Below are positions 1 to 8,419 of a stretch of DNA of 64,000 nt, one piece after another. Position 1 is the stretch's first letter. Every line of letters begins with the position of its first letter. This DNA is from Holophagales bacterium. GTDB lineage: Bacteria; Acidobacteriota; Thermoanaerobaculia; Multivoradales; JAGPDF01. Made by a program: the position numbers and the translations under genes. Under the pieces are notes generated by a model that did not search any database, was not told the DNA's origin, and saw nothing but the letters and a program-made list of their open reading frames with translations. Where the stretch lies: positions 620,001-684,000 of the forward strand of contig CP064972.1 in NCBI GenBank assembly GCA_016699405.1, read 5' to 3'.

Positions 1-1683
1 TACAACCTGGCGCAGGCGGCCTGGCTCGGCCTCCTGCTGCTCTCGGCATACGGCCTCGGGCGCGGGCTCTTCCGGACCGCGCTCGGCGACCGGGGAGCGA
101 AGCGGGAGGTCGCCGCCGGCCTGCTCGCCGCGGCGAGCCTCGCGCTGGTCGGCAACCTCGCGACCTGGACCGTGACCGGCAGCCCGCTCCGCGGCGGCGA
201 TGGCGCGCAGGGCCTCTGGTGGTGGGCACCGAGCCGGGCGATCGTCGACCGCGACGCGCGCGGCGCGCCGATCGAAGCGATCACCGAGTTCCCCGCCTTC
301 AGCTACCTCGTCGGCGACTTGCATGCGCACCTGCTGGCGATGCCGTTCTGGCTCCTGCTCGTCGCCCTCGTGCTCACACCCTGGCTCGCCGGCGGCTCGA
401 CATCCGTTGGGCGCGACGGGTGGCGCTCGGGGGCGATCGCTCTCGGGAGCGGGGCGTTCCTCGCGCTCGACCCGTGGCAACTGCCGGGACTCGGCCTGCT
501 GCTCGCCGGCGGAGGAGCGCTCGCGACGGGAGTTGCGACGGGGCGCGCGCGCCTCGAGGGCGCGGCGCGCGGCGCGCTCCTCTGGGGACTCGGACTCCTG
601 CCCTTCCTGCCGTGGCGAACCCAGGCGGCGACGCAGGTCCACGGCCTCCTGGTCAATCTCGCGAATCCGACCTCGCTCGTCGAGCTCGTCCAGGTGGCCG
701 GAACGTTCGTGCCGGCGTTGGCGATCGGTCTCGCACTCGCGGCGCGGGCGGCACAGCTCTCGCGCCGGCGCACCGCGCTCGCGCTTCTCCTGCCGGTCGC
801 CGCGCTCGCGACCTGGCTCGTCGTCGCGGCGCTGGCGACGCAGCGGAAGATCTCGACCGAATGGCTGACCCCGCCGGCGGCGGCCCCATGGCTCGCCGCC
901 GGTCTGGGCCTCGCCCTCGTGCTGCTGCTGGCGCGAGAGCTGCCGGCGGGACGGCGTCCGGCGGTCGGCCTGGCCGCGTTCGGACTCGCCCTGCTCCTCG
1001 CCCCCGAGCTCCTCTTCGTCCACGATGCGTTCGCCGCCCGGCTGAACACGGTGTTCAAGCTCGGCCTGCAGGCCTGGGCGCTCCTCGCCCTGGCGGCGAG
1101 TCACGCGGCGGCCACGGCGCTCACCGAGCGGCGATGGACGCCCGCCGCGGTGGCCTGCATCGGCCTCGCGCTCGGCCTGCCGTACCTTCCGGCCGCGCTC
1201 GTCACCCGGCTCGGACCGGTGACCCCGGCCTGGAGCTTCGACGCCCTCGACGACCTGCCGCGGAGCGCACCCGGCGAGCTCGCGGCGATCCGCCTCCTCG
1301 CGACGTCGTCGCGGCCCGGGGAGCGGGTCCTTGCCGCCGCGGGCGAGAGCTACCGGGTGGCGAGCTCGCTCGTCGCCACGGCCACCGGGAGACCGACGCT
1401 GCTCGGCTGGACCGGGCACGAGCTGCAGTGGCGCGGCAGTCGCTGGCGCGAGCTCGCGGGGAACCGCGCGGAGATCGTCGAGGAGATCTACCGTGAGGCC
1501 CACGGCGATCGCCTCGCGCTCCTGCTCGACCGCTGGCGGGTCCGCTACGTCCTGCTCGGCCCGGAGGAGCGACGGCGCTACGGCCTGACGCCGGAGCGCG
1601 AGGCCGAGCTCTCTGCGGGGCTCACGACGGTGGTCGACCAGGACGGCGTGCTCCTGCTGCGCGTCGACGGGGCGACGCGATGA
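1..1683 (+). CDS. DUF2298 (Chlor_Arch_YYY-type) membrane protein, 5' truncated by window edge
   Basis: The frame is open from base 1, so the true start lies outside the window. What remains is a polytopic membrane protein: many Leu/Ala-rich segments, then a soluble tail. The diagnostic stretch SYLVGDLHAHLLAMPF (about bases 300-347) matches the signature of DUF2298 proteins, which in Chloroflexi and archaea sit next to TIGR03663 proteins. The same pairing occurs here, because its TGA overlaps the ATG of the next gene (ATGA at 1680-1683). Family knowledge suggests a GT-C-like membrane glycosyltransferase or a partner in surface-glycan or lipid-linked sugar assembly; no substrate can be read from the sequence. 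The C-terminal 150 residues look soluble (about 1200-1680) and may face the periplasm. Confident on family, not on function. Confidence 0.85.
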   Translation, partial: YNLAQAAWLGLLLLSAYGLGRGLFRTALGDRGAKREVAAGLLAAASLALVGNLATWTVTGSPLRGGDGAQGLWWWAPSRAIVDRDARGAPIEAITEFPAFSYLVGDLHAHLLAMPFWLLLVALVLTPWLAGGSTSVGRDGWRSGAIALGSGAFLALDPWQLPGLGLLLAGGGALATGVATGRARLEGAARGALLWGLGLLPFLPWRTQAATQVHGLLVNLANPTSLVELVQVAGTFVPALAIGLALAARAAQLSRRRTALALLLPVAALATWLVVAALATQRKISTEWLTPPAAAPWLAAGLGLALVLLLARELPAGRRPAVGLAAFGLALLLAPELLFVHDAFAARLNTVFKLGLQAWALLALAASHAAATALTERRWTPAAVACIGLALGLPYLPAALVTRLGPVTPAWSFDALDDLPRSAPGELAAIRLLATSSRPGERVLAAAGESYRVASSLVATATGRPTLLGWTGHELQWRGSRWRELAGNRAEIVEEIYREAHGDRLALLLDRWRVRYVLLGPEERRRYGLTPEREAELSAGLTTVVDQDGVLLLRVDGATR

Positions 1684-4448
1684 GCCGGCGCGAACGTTGG
1701 CTCTGGACGCTCCTCGCCCTGGCGGTGGCCGCGAGCCGGCTGCTCGGGCTCGGCGACCGGGCCTTCAGCCACGACGAGAGCCTGCACGGCTTCTACTCCT
1801 ACCAGCTCGCCACGCGCGGCATCTACCAGCACGACCCGATGATGCACGGGCCGCTGCAGTTCCACCTCAACGCCCTGGTCTTCCGTCTCGTCGGGGCGAG
1901 CGACACCACCGCGCGGTTGACCGCCGCGGTGGCCGGCATCGGCGCCGTGCTCCTGCTCCTCGCCTTCCGACCGCTGCTCGGGCGGCGAGGCGCGTTCCTC
2001 GCCGCGACGCTCGCTGCGCTCTCGCCCTCGCTCGCTTTCTACAGCCGCTACATGCGCAACGAGTCGTACGTCGCCTTTGCCTGTCTGCTCTGGAGCCTCG
2101 GCGCGTTCCGCTATCTCGCGTCGCGGCGGCGAGCCGACCTCGGCTGGATGGTGCTCGGGATGGGGATCGCCTTCGCCGCCAAGGAGGTCGCCTTCCTTTT
2201 CGGCGCGACGATCGGCCTCTTCTTCCTCACCCTCGCCGTCGTGCGCGCACGGCGCGGCGGCGAGCCGTTCGTCGGCGGGGCGGCAGGCAACGTGGCGCTC
2301 GTCAACGCGGTGCTCGTCGCACCCTTCTTCGGCGCGCTCCTCCATCTCCCCTTCGGCTGGTCGACCGTGGCATTCGACGATCCCGCGGCACCGGGCCGGG
2401 CGCTCGTCACCAGCGGCAGCCTGGCACTCGTCGCGCTCGCCGTCGGGCTGCTCCTCGCCCGCGGGCGGAGCCGGGGTCGCCCCCAGGACGAGGGGCCGGC
2501 TCCGGGGCTCTCTGCCTCCACCCTGACGGGACTGGCGCTCGGCTTCTGGTCGGCCCTCGCGTTGCTCTTCACCACCCTGGGAAGCAACGCACCTCGCGGG
2601 TTGGTGAGCGGTTTCGTCGGCAGCCTCGGCTATTGGCTCGCCCAGCACGGCGTTCAGCGCGGCTCGCAACCGGTCTACTACTACCTGCTGCTGGTCGTCC
2701 TCTACGAGCTCCTGCCGCTCGGTGCGGCCCTGCTCGCCGTGCCCCAGGCGTGGCGGCGACTTGGCCGGCGCGGCGGCGCCGCGGTGCCCGCGGCCGACCT
2801 GCCGCCGACCGCGCCGAACGACGCGGGCGCCTTCGCGATGCGGCGCGCCTGGCTCGCCTTCCTGCTCTGGTGGAGCGGCGCCGGGCTCGTCCTCTACTCG
2901 CTGGCCGGAGAGCGCATGCCGTGGCTGACGGTGCACATCGTCCTGCCCTGGCTGCTCACCGGCGGCTGGGGACTGGCGCGCGCTTTCGCGGCGTGGCGAG
3001 AGCGGGTGGTGTGGCGTGCCGCCCTGATCGGCGCGGTCGCCCTCGCCGCGCTCGCCACGGCAGCCGCCAGTGCGCGCCTGCTCTATCGCGACGCCGATCT
3101 CGCCACCGAGATGCTGGTCTACGCCCACGGCACGCCGGACCTGCACCGGGTCGCCGACGCCATCGCCGCGCGTGCGGCGACCAAGGGGCCGGGAGAGCGC
3201 GTGGTCGTCGCCCACGACGGTGCGACGAGCTGGCCGCTGCTCTGGTACCTGCGCGACACCGACCACCGCTACCTGACCCACGAGGTTGCCGCGGCCGATC
3301 TCGCCGGCGTCGACCTGCTCCTCCTCTCTCCCGACGCGAGCCGCAAGGCCTGGCCGCTCGTCGCCCGCGACTTCGAGGAGCTCGAGCTGCTGCAACTCTG
3401 GTGGCCGGTCGAGGGCTACCGCGAGCCGTCGCGTCTCGCCACCCGCGAGGGCTGGCAAGCGGCCTGGAGCTACTGGCTCACCCGCCGCCTCCCCGGGGTC
3501 GAGGTCGGGCCACACTGGCCGCTGCGCCAGGAGATGCGCCTGCTCGTCCGCCGCGCCGGCGCCGCGCGCGGACCGCTACCGACGCTTGCCGTGCCCGTCC
3601 TGCCGCTCGAGATCTGGCGCGATCCGGCGACCGACCGGCCGCGCGAGAACGGAGCCGCTCCCGTTGCGGTGGCCGCGGATGCCGCCGGCCGCGTCCTGGT
3701 CGGCGACCTGCTGACCCACGAGCTGCTGCGCTTCGATCGGGCGCTCCGGCCGCTCGCGGCCGACGCGGTCAAGGGCGGAGTGAGCGCGGCGGCGATCGCT
3801 CCCGGGGAGGGCGGCACCGCCGCGGTCGTCGACGCCGAGACCGGGCTCGCTCGTCTCTTCGACGCCGCCGGGCGCGAGCTCGCCCGCTGGGGCGAGGCAG
3901 AGGGACAGCAGGGGGCGCGGCCGACCGGCCTGGTGCGGCAGGGCGACGGCTTCGCGCTGAGCGATGCGGCGGGATCGCGAATCTGCTTCCTGACGGCGCG
4001 TCTCGAGCCGCGCGGGGCGTGTGTGCCTCTCGAGTTCGCCCCGGAGGCGCTCGCCGCCGGAGCGGCGGACTTGCTCGTCGCCGACGCGACCGGGCGCCGG
4101 GTGGTCCGGCTGCGCGACGGTCGGGTCACGGCCGCTTGGCCGTTTCCCGGCTGGGAGGGCGTGCCGGCGGTCGGCCGGCCCGGGCTCGCCGAGCTCGGCC
4201 CGTTCGTCCTCGCCACCGACCCCGGCGGGCATCGCCTCGTCGTCTTCACTGCGGCCGGCGAGGTCGTCGCGACCCTCGAACCGCGTGATCGCGACGACAA
4301 CCTGCTGTGGAAGCGACCGGAGGGTCTGGCGGTCGACCGCACCGGGGGCCGGCTCCTGCTCGCCGACCGCGATGGCGGCAAGCTCTATGCTCTGCCGCTG
4401 CCGCGGCTCGAGGCCGAGCTCGCGAGCCTCGCGTCGTCGACGAGATAG
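1680..4448 (+). CDS. TIGR03663 (Agl23-like) membrane protein with C-terminal beta-propeller
   Basis: This 922-residue protein begins with a membrane helix and then a loop carrying His-Asp-Glu at residues 31-33 (AFSHDESLHGFYSYQLATRG). That is the acidic first-loop motif of GT-C glycosyltransferases and of the TIGR03663 family, named for association with archaeal flippase/glycosylation genes. Roughly ten membrane spans fill residues 5-480, followed by a soluble region. From about residue 650 to the end, repeats such as VAVAADAAGRVLVGD and GLAVDRTGGRLLLAD resemble NHL/six-bladed beta-propeller blades, so this is a fusion longer than a bare membrane core. It is translationally coupled to the DUF2298 gene by an ATGA overlap. 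Its last 64 bases overlap the end of the convergent FAD gene. Likely role: sugar transfer or export at the membrane with a periplasmic propeller; the acceptor is unknown. Confidence 0.85.
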   Translation: MSRRERWLWTLLALAVAASRLLGLGDRAFSHDESLHGFYSYQLATRGIYQHDPMMHGPLQFHLNALVFRLVGASDTTARLTAAVAGIGAVLLLLAFRPLLGRRGAFLAATLAALSPSLAFYSRYMRNESYVAFACLLWSLGAFRYLASRRRADLGWMVLGMGIAFAAKEVAFLFGATIGLFFLTLAVVRARRGGEPFVGGAAGNVALVNAVLVAPFFGALLHLPFGWSTVAFDDPAAPGRALVTSGSLALVALAVGLLLARGRSRGRPQDEGPAPGLSASTLTGLALGFWSALALLFTTLGSNAPRGLVSGFVGSLGYWLAQHGVQRGSQPVYYYLLLVVLYELLPLGAALLAVPQAWRRLGRRGGAAVPAADLPPTAPNDAGAFAMRRAWLAFLLWWSGAGLVLYSLAGERMPWLTVHIVLPWLLTGGWGLARAFAAWRERVVWRAALIGAVALAALATAAASARLLYRDADLATEMLVYAHGTPDLHRVADAIAARAATKGPGERVVVAHDGATSWPLLWYLRDTDHRYLTHEVAAADLAGVDLLLLSPDASRKAWPLVARDFEELELLQLWWPVEGYREPSRLATREGWQAAWSYWLTRRLPGVEVGPHWPLRQEMRLLVRRAGAARGPLPTLAVPVLPLEIWRDPATDRPRENGAAPVAVAADAAGRVLVGDLLTHELLRFDRALRPLAADAVKGGVSAAAIAPGEGGTAAVVDAETGLARLFDAAGRELARWGEAEGQQGARPTGLVRQGDGFALSDAAGSRICFLTARLEPRGACVPLEFAPEALAAGAADLLVADATGRRVVRLRDGRVTAAWPFPGWEGVPAVGRPGLAELGPFVLATDPGGHRLVVFTAAGEVVATLEPRDRDDNLLWKRPEGLAVDRTGGRLLLADRDGGKLYALPLPRLEAELASLASSTR

Positions 4449-5845
4449 ACGCCGCGGTTGACCTTCGCCGGATCTTGGAGCGTCGGCTCCTCGCCGCCGA
4501 CGAGCAGCCGCTCGGCGAGCTCGACCCCCTGCATGAAACTGTGGTCCTGGTTCGAGACCTCGTATTTCCAGGCGCCGAAGCGCCCGCGCGAATAGACCCC
4601 GCAGCTCGCGAGCGCGTCGAGCGCCGGGTCGACGACGGCGTCGCGGCCGAGAAACGGCGTCGGATAGCCGTGCTCCTCGCGCCGGTGCCAGAGACTGACC
4701 ACCTCGTGGCCCGGCTCGACGAGCCCGTCGCGCCGCAGCGACGCGACGACGCGCTCGGCGAGCGCGCGGACGTCGACCGGGCGTCGCGGGCTCTCGCACA
4801 CCTCGGCCATCAGCGACCAGTGGCCGCCGCCTGGCGGCACGTGCGCCGGCGAGTAGTTCGAGAAGACGGTGACGCGGTAGTACGGACTCTCCGCTCCGGG
4901 AAAGTACATCCAGCCGAGGCGGGCCAGTCGATCGGGGAGGCGGCCGCAGAGGCCGACGCCGACGACGTGGACACTGCTGTGGAGCAACCGGGCGCCAGCC
5001 TCCGCCAGCGCCGCAGGCGGAGCGTCGCAGAGGGCGGCGAGGGTGTCGAGCGGCAGCGTCGAGATCAGGGTGTCGTAGTCGAGTCGCTCGCCGCTTGCCA
5101 GGACGAGCCGTCGACGTCCCAGCTCGACGCGAGCGGCCCGGGCTCCGAAGCGCAGGGTGGCGGCCGGCAGGAGAGCGGCGACGCCGCGCCAGATCGCCCC
5201 GGTACCGCCGCGTGCCGGAAAGCGAAAGGTCCGGTTCGGCCCCCAGTCGGCGCGGGCGATGCGGGCTCGGCTCGGATCCGCGATCTCGCGTCGCAGGGCC
5301 GCCAGGTCCGGCAGCGCGACGCGTTCACCCACCCACGAGCAGCCGAGCGCACCGAGCGGGTAGCCCCAGACCTTCTCGTTGTAGGGAACGAAGAAGAGAT
5401 CGGCGAGACCCGAGCCGAAGTGGGCGAGCACCCAGGCGTCGAAGCTCGAGGGTGGGTGGGACGGAGGAGACGCTGCCGCCTCCTCGAGCCCGGCGAGCGC
5501 GCGGTCGCGCGCCGCGGGGGCGAGCAGATGGAGGTTGTGCTGCAGCGGGTAGGGCACCAGCTCGCCGTCGAGCCAGACGCCGGCGCGCCGCTCGTGGTGC
5601 AGCCAACCGTCGCCGAGCGCGCGGTCGAGGACGGCGTCGTAGTAGGCGTAGTGACTGAACTGGACGTGACCGCCGACGTCCCAGGTGAAGCCCGCGGCGT
5701 CGACGGCGCTCGCCGCGAGGCCGCCGGGCTCGTCGCGCGCCTCGCAGAGCAGCAGCTCGCGATGCCCGAGCTCGGCGAGGCGATAGGCCGCGCCGAGCCC
5801 GGTCGGGCCGGCGCCGAGCACGAGGATCCGTCCCGCGGAGCTCAT
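4385..5845 (-). CDS. FAD-dependent oxidoreductase / UDP-galactopyranose-mutase-like protein
   Basis: The N-terminus has a textbook Rossmann dinucleotide site (VLGAGPTGLGAAYRLAELG, GxGxxG at residues 11-16) ending in an acidic residue and an EPGG turn, as in protoporphyrinogen oxidase, amine oxidase and UDP-galactopyranose mutase folds. The following DVGGHVQFSHYAYYD segment is typical of the mutase-like branch found in polysaccharide clusters. Length is 486 residues. It overlaps the glycosyltransferase behind it by ATGA (5842-5845), so the two are co-transcribed, and it faces the DUF2298/TIGR03663 pair. Context favours sugar-nucleotide or lipid-linked-sugar modification over haem biosynthesis; the automatic label protoporphyrinogen oxidase would be misleading. 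Reaction not provable from sequence. Its last 64 bases overlap the convergent neighbour. Confidence 0.85.
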   Translation of the reverse strand: MSSAGRILVLGAGPTGLGAAYRLAELGHRELLLCEARDEPGGLAASAVDAAGFTWDVGGHVQFSHYAYYDAVLDRALGDGWLHHERRAGVWLDGELVPYPLQHNLHLLAPAARDRALAGLEEAAASPPSHPPSSFDAWVLAHFGSGLADLFFVPYNEKVWGYPLGALGCSWVGERVALPDLAALRREIADPSRARIARADWGPNRTFRFPARGGTGAIWRGVAALLPAATLRFGARAARVELGRRRLVLASGERLDYDTLISTLPLDTLAALCDAPPAALAEAGARLLHSSVHVVGVGLCGRLPDRLARLGWMYFPGAESPYYRVTVFSNYSPAHVPPGGGHWSLMAEVCESPRRPVDVRALAERVVASLRRDGLVEPGHEVVSLWHRREEHGYPTPFLGRDAVVDPALDALASCGVYSRGRFGAWKYEVSNQDHSFMQGVELAERLLVGGEEPTLQDPAKVNRGVYLVDDARLASSASSRGSGRA

Positions 5846-6558
5846 CGGCGGCGCCCCCGCGCCACGCCGGCGACTTCACGCACGGCCCGCAAGGCGAGGC
5901 GCAGGAGCTTGCCGGCAGCGAGCGACGAGACGCCGGAGCGCCGCCCGACGAACGGCACCGGAACCTCGCGCCAACGCAGGCCGCGGCGCACCGCGAGCGC
6001 GGCGAGCAGGACATTCGGTACCGCGGCGTCCTCGGGGATCGCCGCGAGCAGCTCGTGCAGTGCCGGAGCGCGAACCAGGCGGAAGGGGCAGTTGACGTCG
6101 GCGATCGGCGCGCCGGCGAGCGCTCGGGCGGCGAGGCGTGCGCCGCGCGAGAGCAACCGCCGGCTCGGGCTCTGCGGGCGCGACTGCCGCACCCCGAGGA
6201 CGAAGTCGGCGCCCTGGCGGGCCTCCCACAGGGAGACGAACGCCGCCGCCGGAATCTCGCCGTCGCCGTCGGCCTGGGCGACCCAGTTGCCGCGGGCCTC
6301 GCGATAGCCGCGCAAGATCGTCGGTCCGTGCCCGCGATTGGCGTGCGTGCGCACGACGAGCCGGTGGCTCCTCGCCGCGAGCGCGGCGAGCGTCTCGCCA
6401 CTGCCGTCACGCGAGCCGTCGTCGTAGAGCTGCAGCTCGGCTGCGAGACCGAGCCGGTCGAGCTCGGCCTCCCACTCGGCGACGACGGCGGCGATCCCTG
6501 ACGCCTCGTTGTAGACCGGGATCACCACCGAGAGCTCGGGCGCTCCCGGGAGAGACAT
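5842..6558 (-). CDS. Family 2 glycosyltransferase (dolichyl-phosphate-sugar synthase-like)
   Basis: The protein opens with LSVVIPVYNEASGIAAVV, followed by DDGSRDGSGETL and a QADGDGEIP acidic site; these are the nucleotide-sugar and metal-binding motifs of GT2 enzymes of the DPM1/ArnC type. At 238 residues it has only the catalytic domain, with no clear C-terminal membrane pair. I chose the ATG at 6558 over longer frames because the protein begins just before the first GT2 strand and because a -10-like TACCCT preceded by TGC (minus strand, 6575-6567) ends eight bases before it, with no Shine-Dalgarno site. It would charge a polyprenyl phosphate or similar lipid with a sugar for the neighbouring GT-C-like proteins (inference). 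Gene order GT2 then FAD protein, coupled by ATGA. Confidence 0.88.
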   Translation of the reverse strand: MSLPGAPELSVVIPVYNEASGIAAVVAEWEAELDRLGLAAELQLYDDGSRDGSGETLAALAARSHRLVVRTHANRGHGPTILRGYREARGNWVAQADGDGEIPAAAFVSLWEARQGADFVLGVRQSRPQSPSRRLLSRGARLAARALAGAPIADVNCPFRLVRAPALHELLAAIPEDAAVPNVLLAALAVRRGLRWREVPVPFVGRRSGVSSLAAGKLLRLALRAVREVAGVARGRRR

Positions 6559-6647
6559 GCGGCGGCAGGGTAGCACAGGGGTGAAGCGACCGCGGCGTCG
6601 CACGGAACCGGCTCGCCGCACGTCGCTCGCGCTCGGTGCGAGTGCCT

Positions 6648-8174
6648 TCAGTCGCCGGTGCGACGTCGCCACTCGGCGATGCGGGCGAGCGAGGCGGTGG
6701 CATACTCGCGCACCTTGGCGTCGGGGTGCTCGGTGAGTGCCTGGCGGTCGGCGAGCTTGACCGCGAAAGCAAGCTCGTGCACCTCCGGGTCGTTGACGGC
6801 GCGGAGCCGGTGCAGCAGGAAGCTGCGCGCCCAGTCGCGCACGTTCTCGTCTCCGGCCTCGCGCGACAGGCGGTCGGCGGCGCGAAGCAGCGCCTCGCCG
6901 GCGCGACGCCGGTCGCGTCGCTCGTCGGTCACCAGCCGCTCGAGCAGTGCCTGCTGCGTCGCCGGCGGGAGCGCGAGCGCCTGGTCGGCGAGCTCGACGG
7001 TGAGAGCGCGCCAAGCCGCGTCACCGTCCGCGGGGAGGGTCGCCGGCCGATGGGGCTCGAACGGCGCGAGCGTCGCCGCGAAGAAGCCGCGCCGCGGGTC
7101 GATCACCAGTCGCTCGTCGTCACCCGGCGGCTCGACCTGCGGCAGGCGGTCGGCGAGCAGCTCCTCGAACGACGCCTGGGAGAGCTCGCGGGCGAAGCGG
7201 CCGGCTCCGGGGCTCGCCCACTCGACGAGCTGCTCGACCCGGCCGCTCCACCACGGGAGAGCCAGAAGCCCGGCAACGGCGAGCGGCACGGCGAGACGCG
7301 GCGACAGGCCGGCGAACAGGCCAGCCGCCGCGGCGAGATAGAACGCGCCGCCGAAGGCGAAGAGGATCGCGGCGGTGACGAGCAGCGGCCACCGCACCTT
7401 GCCGCGAAGCGCCTCGAGATCGACGAGCGGCATCGCGTCACCCGGGCGTGCCGGGTCGTAGGCGAGCGCCAGGCGCGAACTTGCCGGTGGGCGCAGCCAG
7501 TGCGTGACGAGGTCGTCCCACGGCTCGTCGGCCTCGATGCGGAAGGCGTCGAGCTCGCTTCCCGGGCGGCGATCGGCGGCGAATTCGTCCTCGGTGTACT
7601 GGATGATCCACGGCTCGGACGTTGTGGCGCGCAGGCGGACGGCGACCCTCCGCGGGAGGCGAATCTCGACGCTCGGCCAGTCGCTTCCCGGCGCGCTCCA
7701 AGGGAGCTGGAGCGCCGAGCCGCGCATGCCGTCGATCGCGTCGGCGTACTGGATCGGCAGCGGCGGCGGCTGCGCGACCCGATAGGCGAGGCGCGCCGGC
7801 ACCCCGGCGGCGCGGGCCGCGGCGTCCGGCTCGACGATCGCCCAGACCTCCGCGAGCGTGTTGCCGGAGAGGCTGAGCGGCCCGTTGCCGGCGGCGAGAT
7901 CCGCACGCACGTCGAGGCGCCAGAACGACTCGACGATCGCTCCCTCCCCACGGGCGGTGAGCCGCGCGGCCAGCGCCCGCTCCGCCCGGGTGCCGGAGAC
8001 CATCCTCCAGCCGAGCACGAGCAGGGGAACCGCGAAGGTGAGCAGCGAGAGGGCGCCGAGAAAGCGCGCCCGGCGGACCAGGAACTGGCCGATCTCGACG
8101 AGCACCTGGATGCCCGTCAGGGTGCCCTCGGGCGGCGCAGGGGCGCCGCCCGGGGATGGCGATTCGGGGCTCAC
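6648..8174 (-). CDS. Membrane protein of unknown function, tandem paralogue of the next gene
   Basis: Not recognised. From a GTG at 8174 it is 508 residues: a Pro-rich cytoplasmic start, one membrane helix (FLGALSLLTFAVPLLVLGW), a large soluble domain of about 230 residues, a pair of membrane helices near the middle (WPLLVTAAILFAFGGAF and following), then a soluble helical C-terminus with HEAT-like features (HPDAKVREYATASLARIAEW). It shares architecture and local sequence with the neighbouring 478-residue protein: both have an AER..(V/L)AARLTAR-type segment followed by a Trp a few residues later, just after the first helix, and the same mid-protein helix pair. A longer start (GTG 8213) is possible. 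I preferred 8174 because a TAGGCT box (minus strand 8191-8186) lies 11 bases before it. No enzyme motif seen. Confidence 0.75.
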   Translation of the reverse strand: MSPESPSPGGAPAPPEGTLTGIQVLVEIGQFLVRRARFLGALSLLTFAVPLLVLGWRMVSGTRAERALAARLTARGEGAIVESFWRLDVRADLAAGNGPLSLSGNTLAEVWAIVEPDAAARAAGVPARLAYRVAQPPPLPIQYADAIDGMRGSALQLPWSAPGSDWPSVEIRLPRRVAVRLRATTSEPWIIQYTEDEFAADRRPGSELDAFRIEADEPWDDLVTHWLRPPASSRLALAYDPARPGDAMPLVDLEALRGKVRWPLLVTAAILFAFGGAFYLAAAAGLFAGLSPRLAVPLAVAGLLALPWWSGRVEQLVEWASPGAGRFARELSQASFEELLADRLPQVEPPGDDERLVIDPRRGFFAATLAPFEPHRPATLPADGDAAWRALTVELADQALALPPATQQALLERLVTDERRDRRRAGEALLRAADRLSREAGDENVRDWARSFLLHRLRAVNDPEVHELAFAVKLADRQALTEHPDAKVREYATASLARIAEWRRRTGD

Positions 8175-8419
8175 GTTGGCGCGGGAGCCTATCCGAACCC
8201 GGCGCGCCGGCACGAAGCGACGCCCCCGCGGCCAGATTCCTCACCCGGAAGTCGGGACGATCTGGGCGCAGGCGTTCGGCCGCCGCCAATCTTCGACCGG
8301 ACTCACTCAGCCATCGACTTCGAGCGAACCCCCCTCGTCACCGCGAGCGAGAGCGAGGGGTCCGGGGGGCGCGCAACCGAGTCGCTTCGTGGCCGACGCT
8401 CGCGCGAGGCGGTCAGCGT

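Noticed and set aside
1578..3515. Long minus-strand open frame opposite the TIGR03663 gene
   Set aside because: Same antisense effect of high GC; compositionally Arg/Gly/Glu-rich and without motif.
4385..5845. Protoporphyrinogen oxidase of haem synthesis
   Set aside because: The FAD fold fits, but the DVGGHVQFSHYAYYD segment and glycan-cluster position favour a sugar-mutase-like role; no haem genes are nearby.
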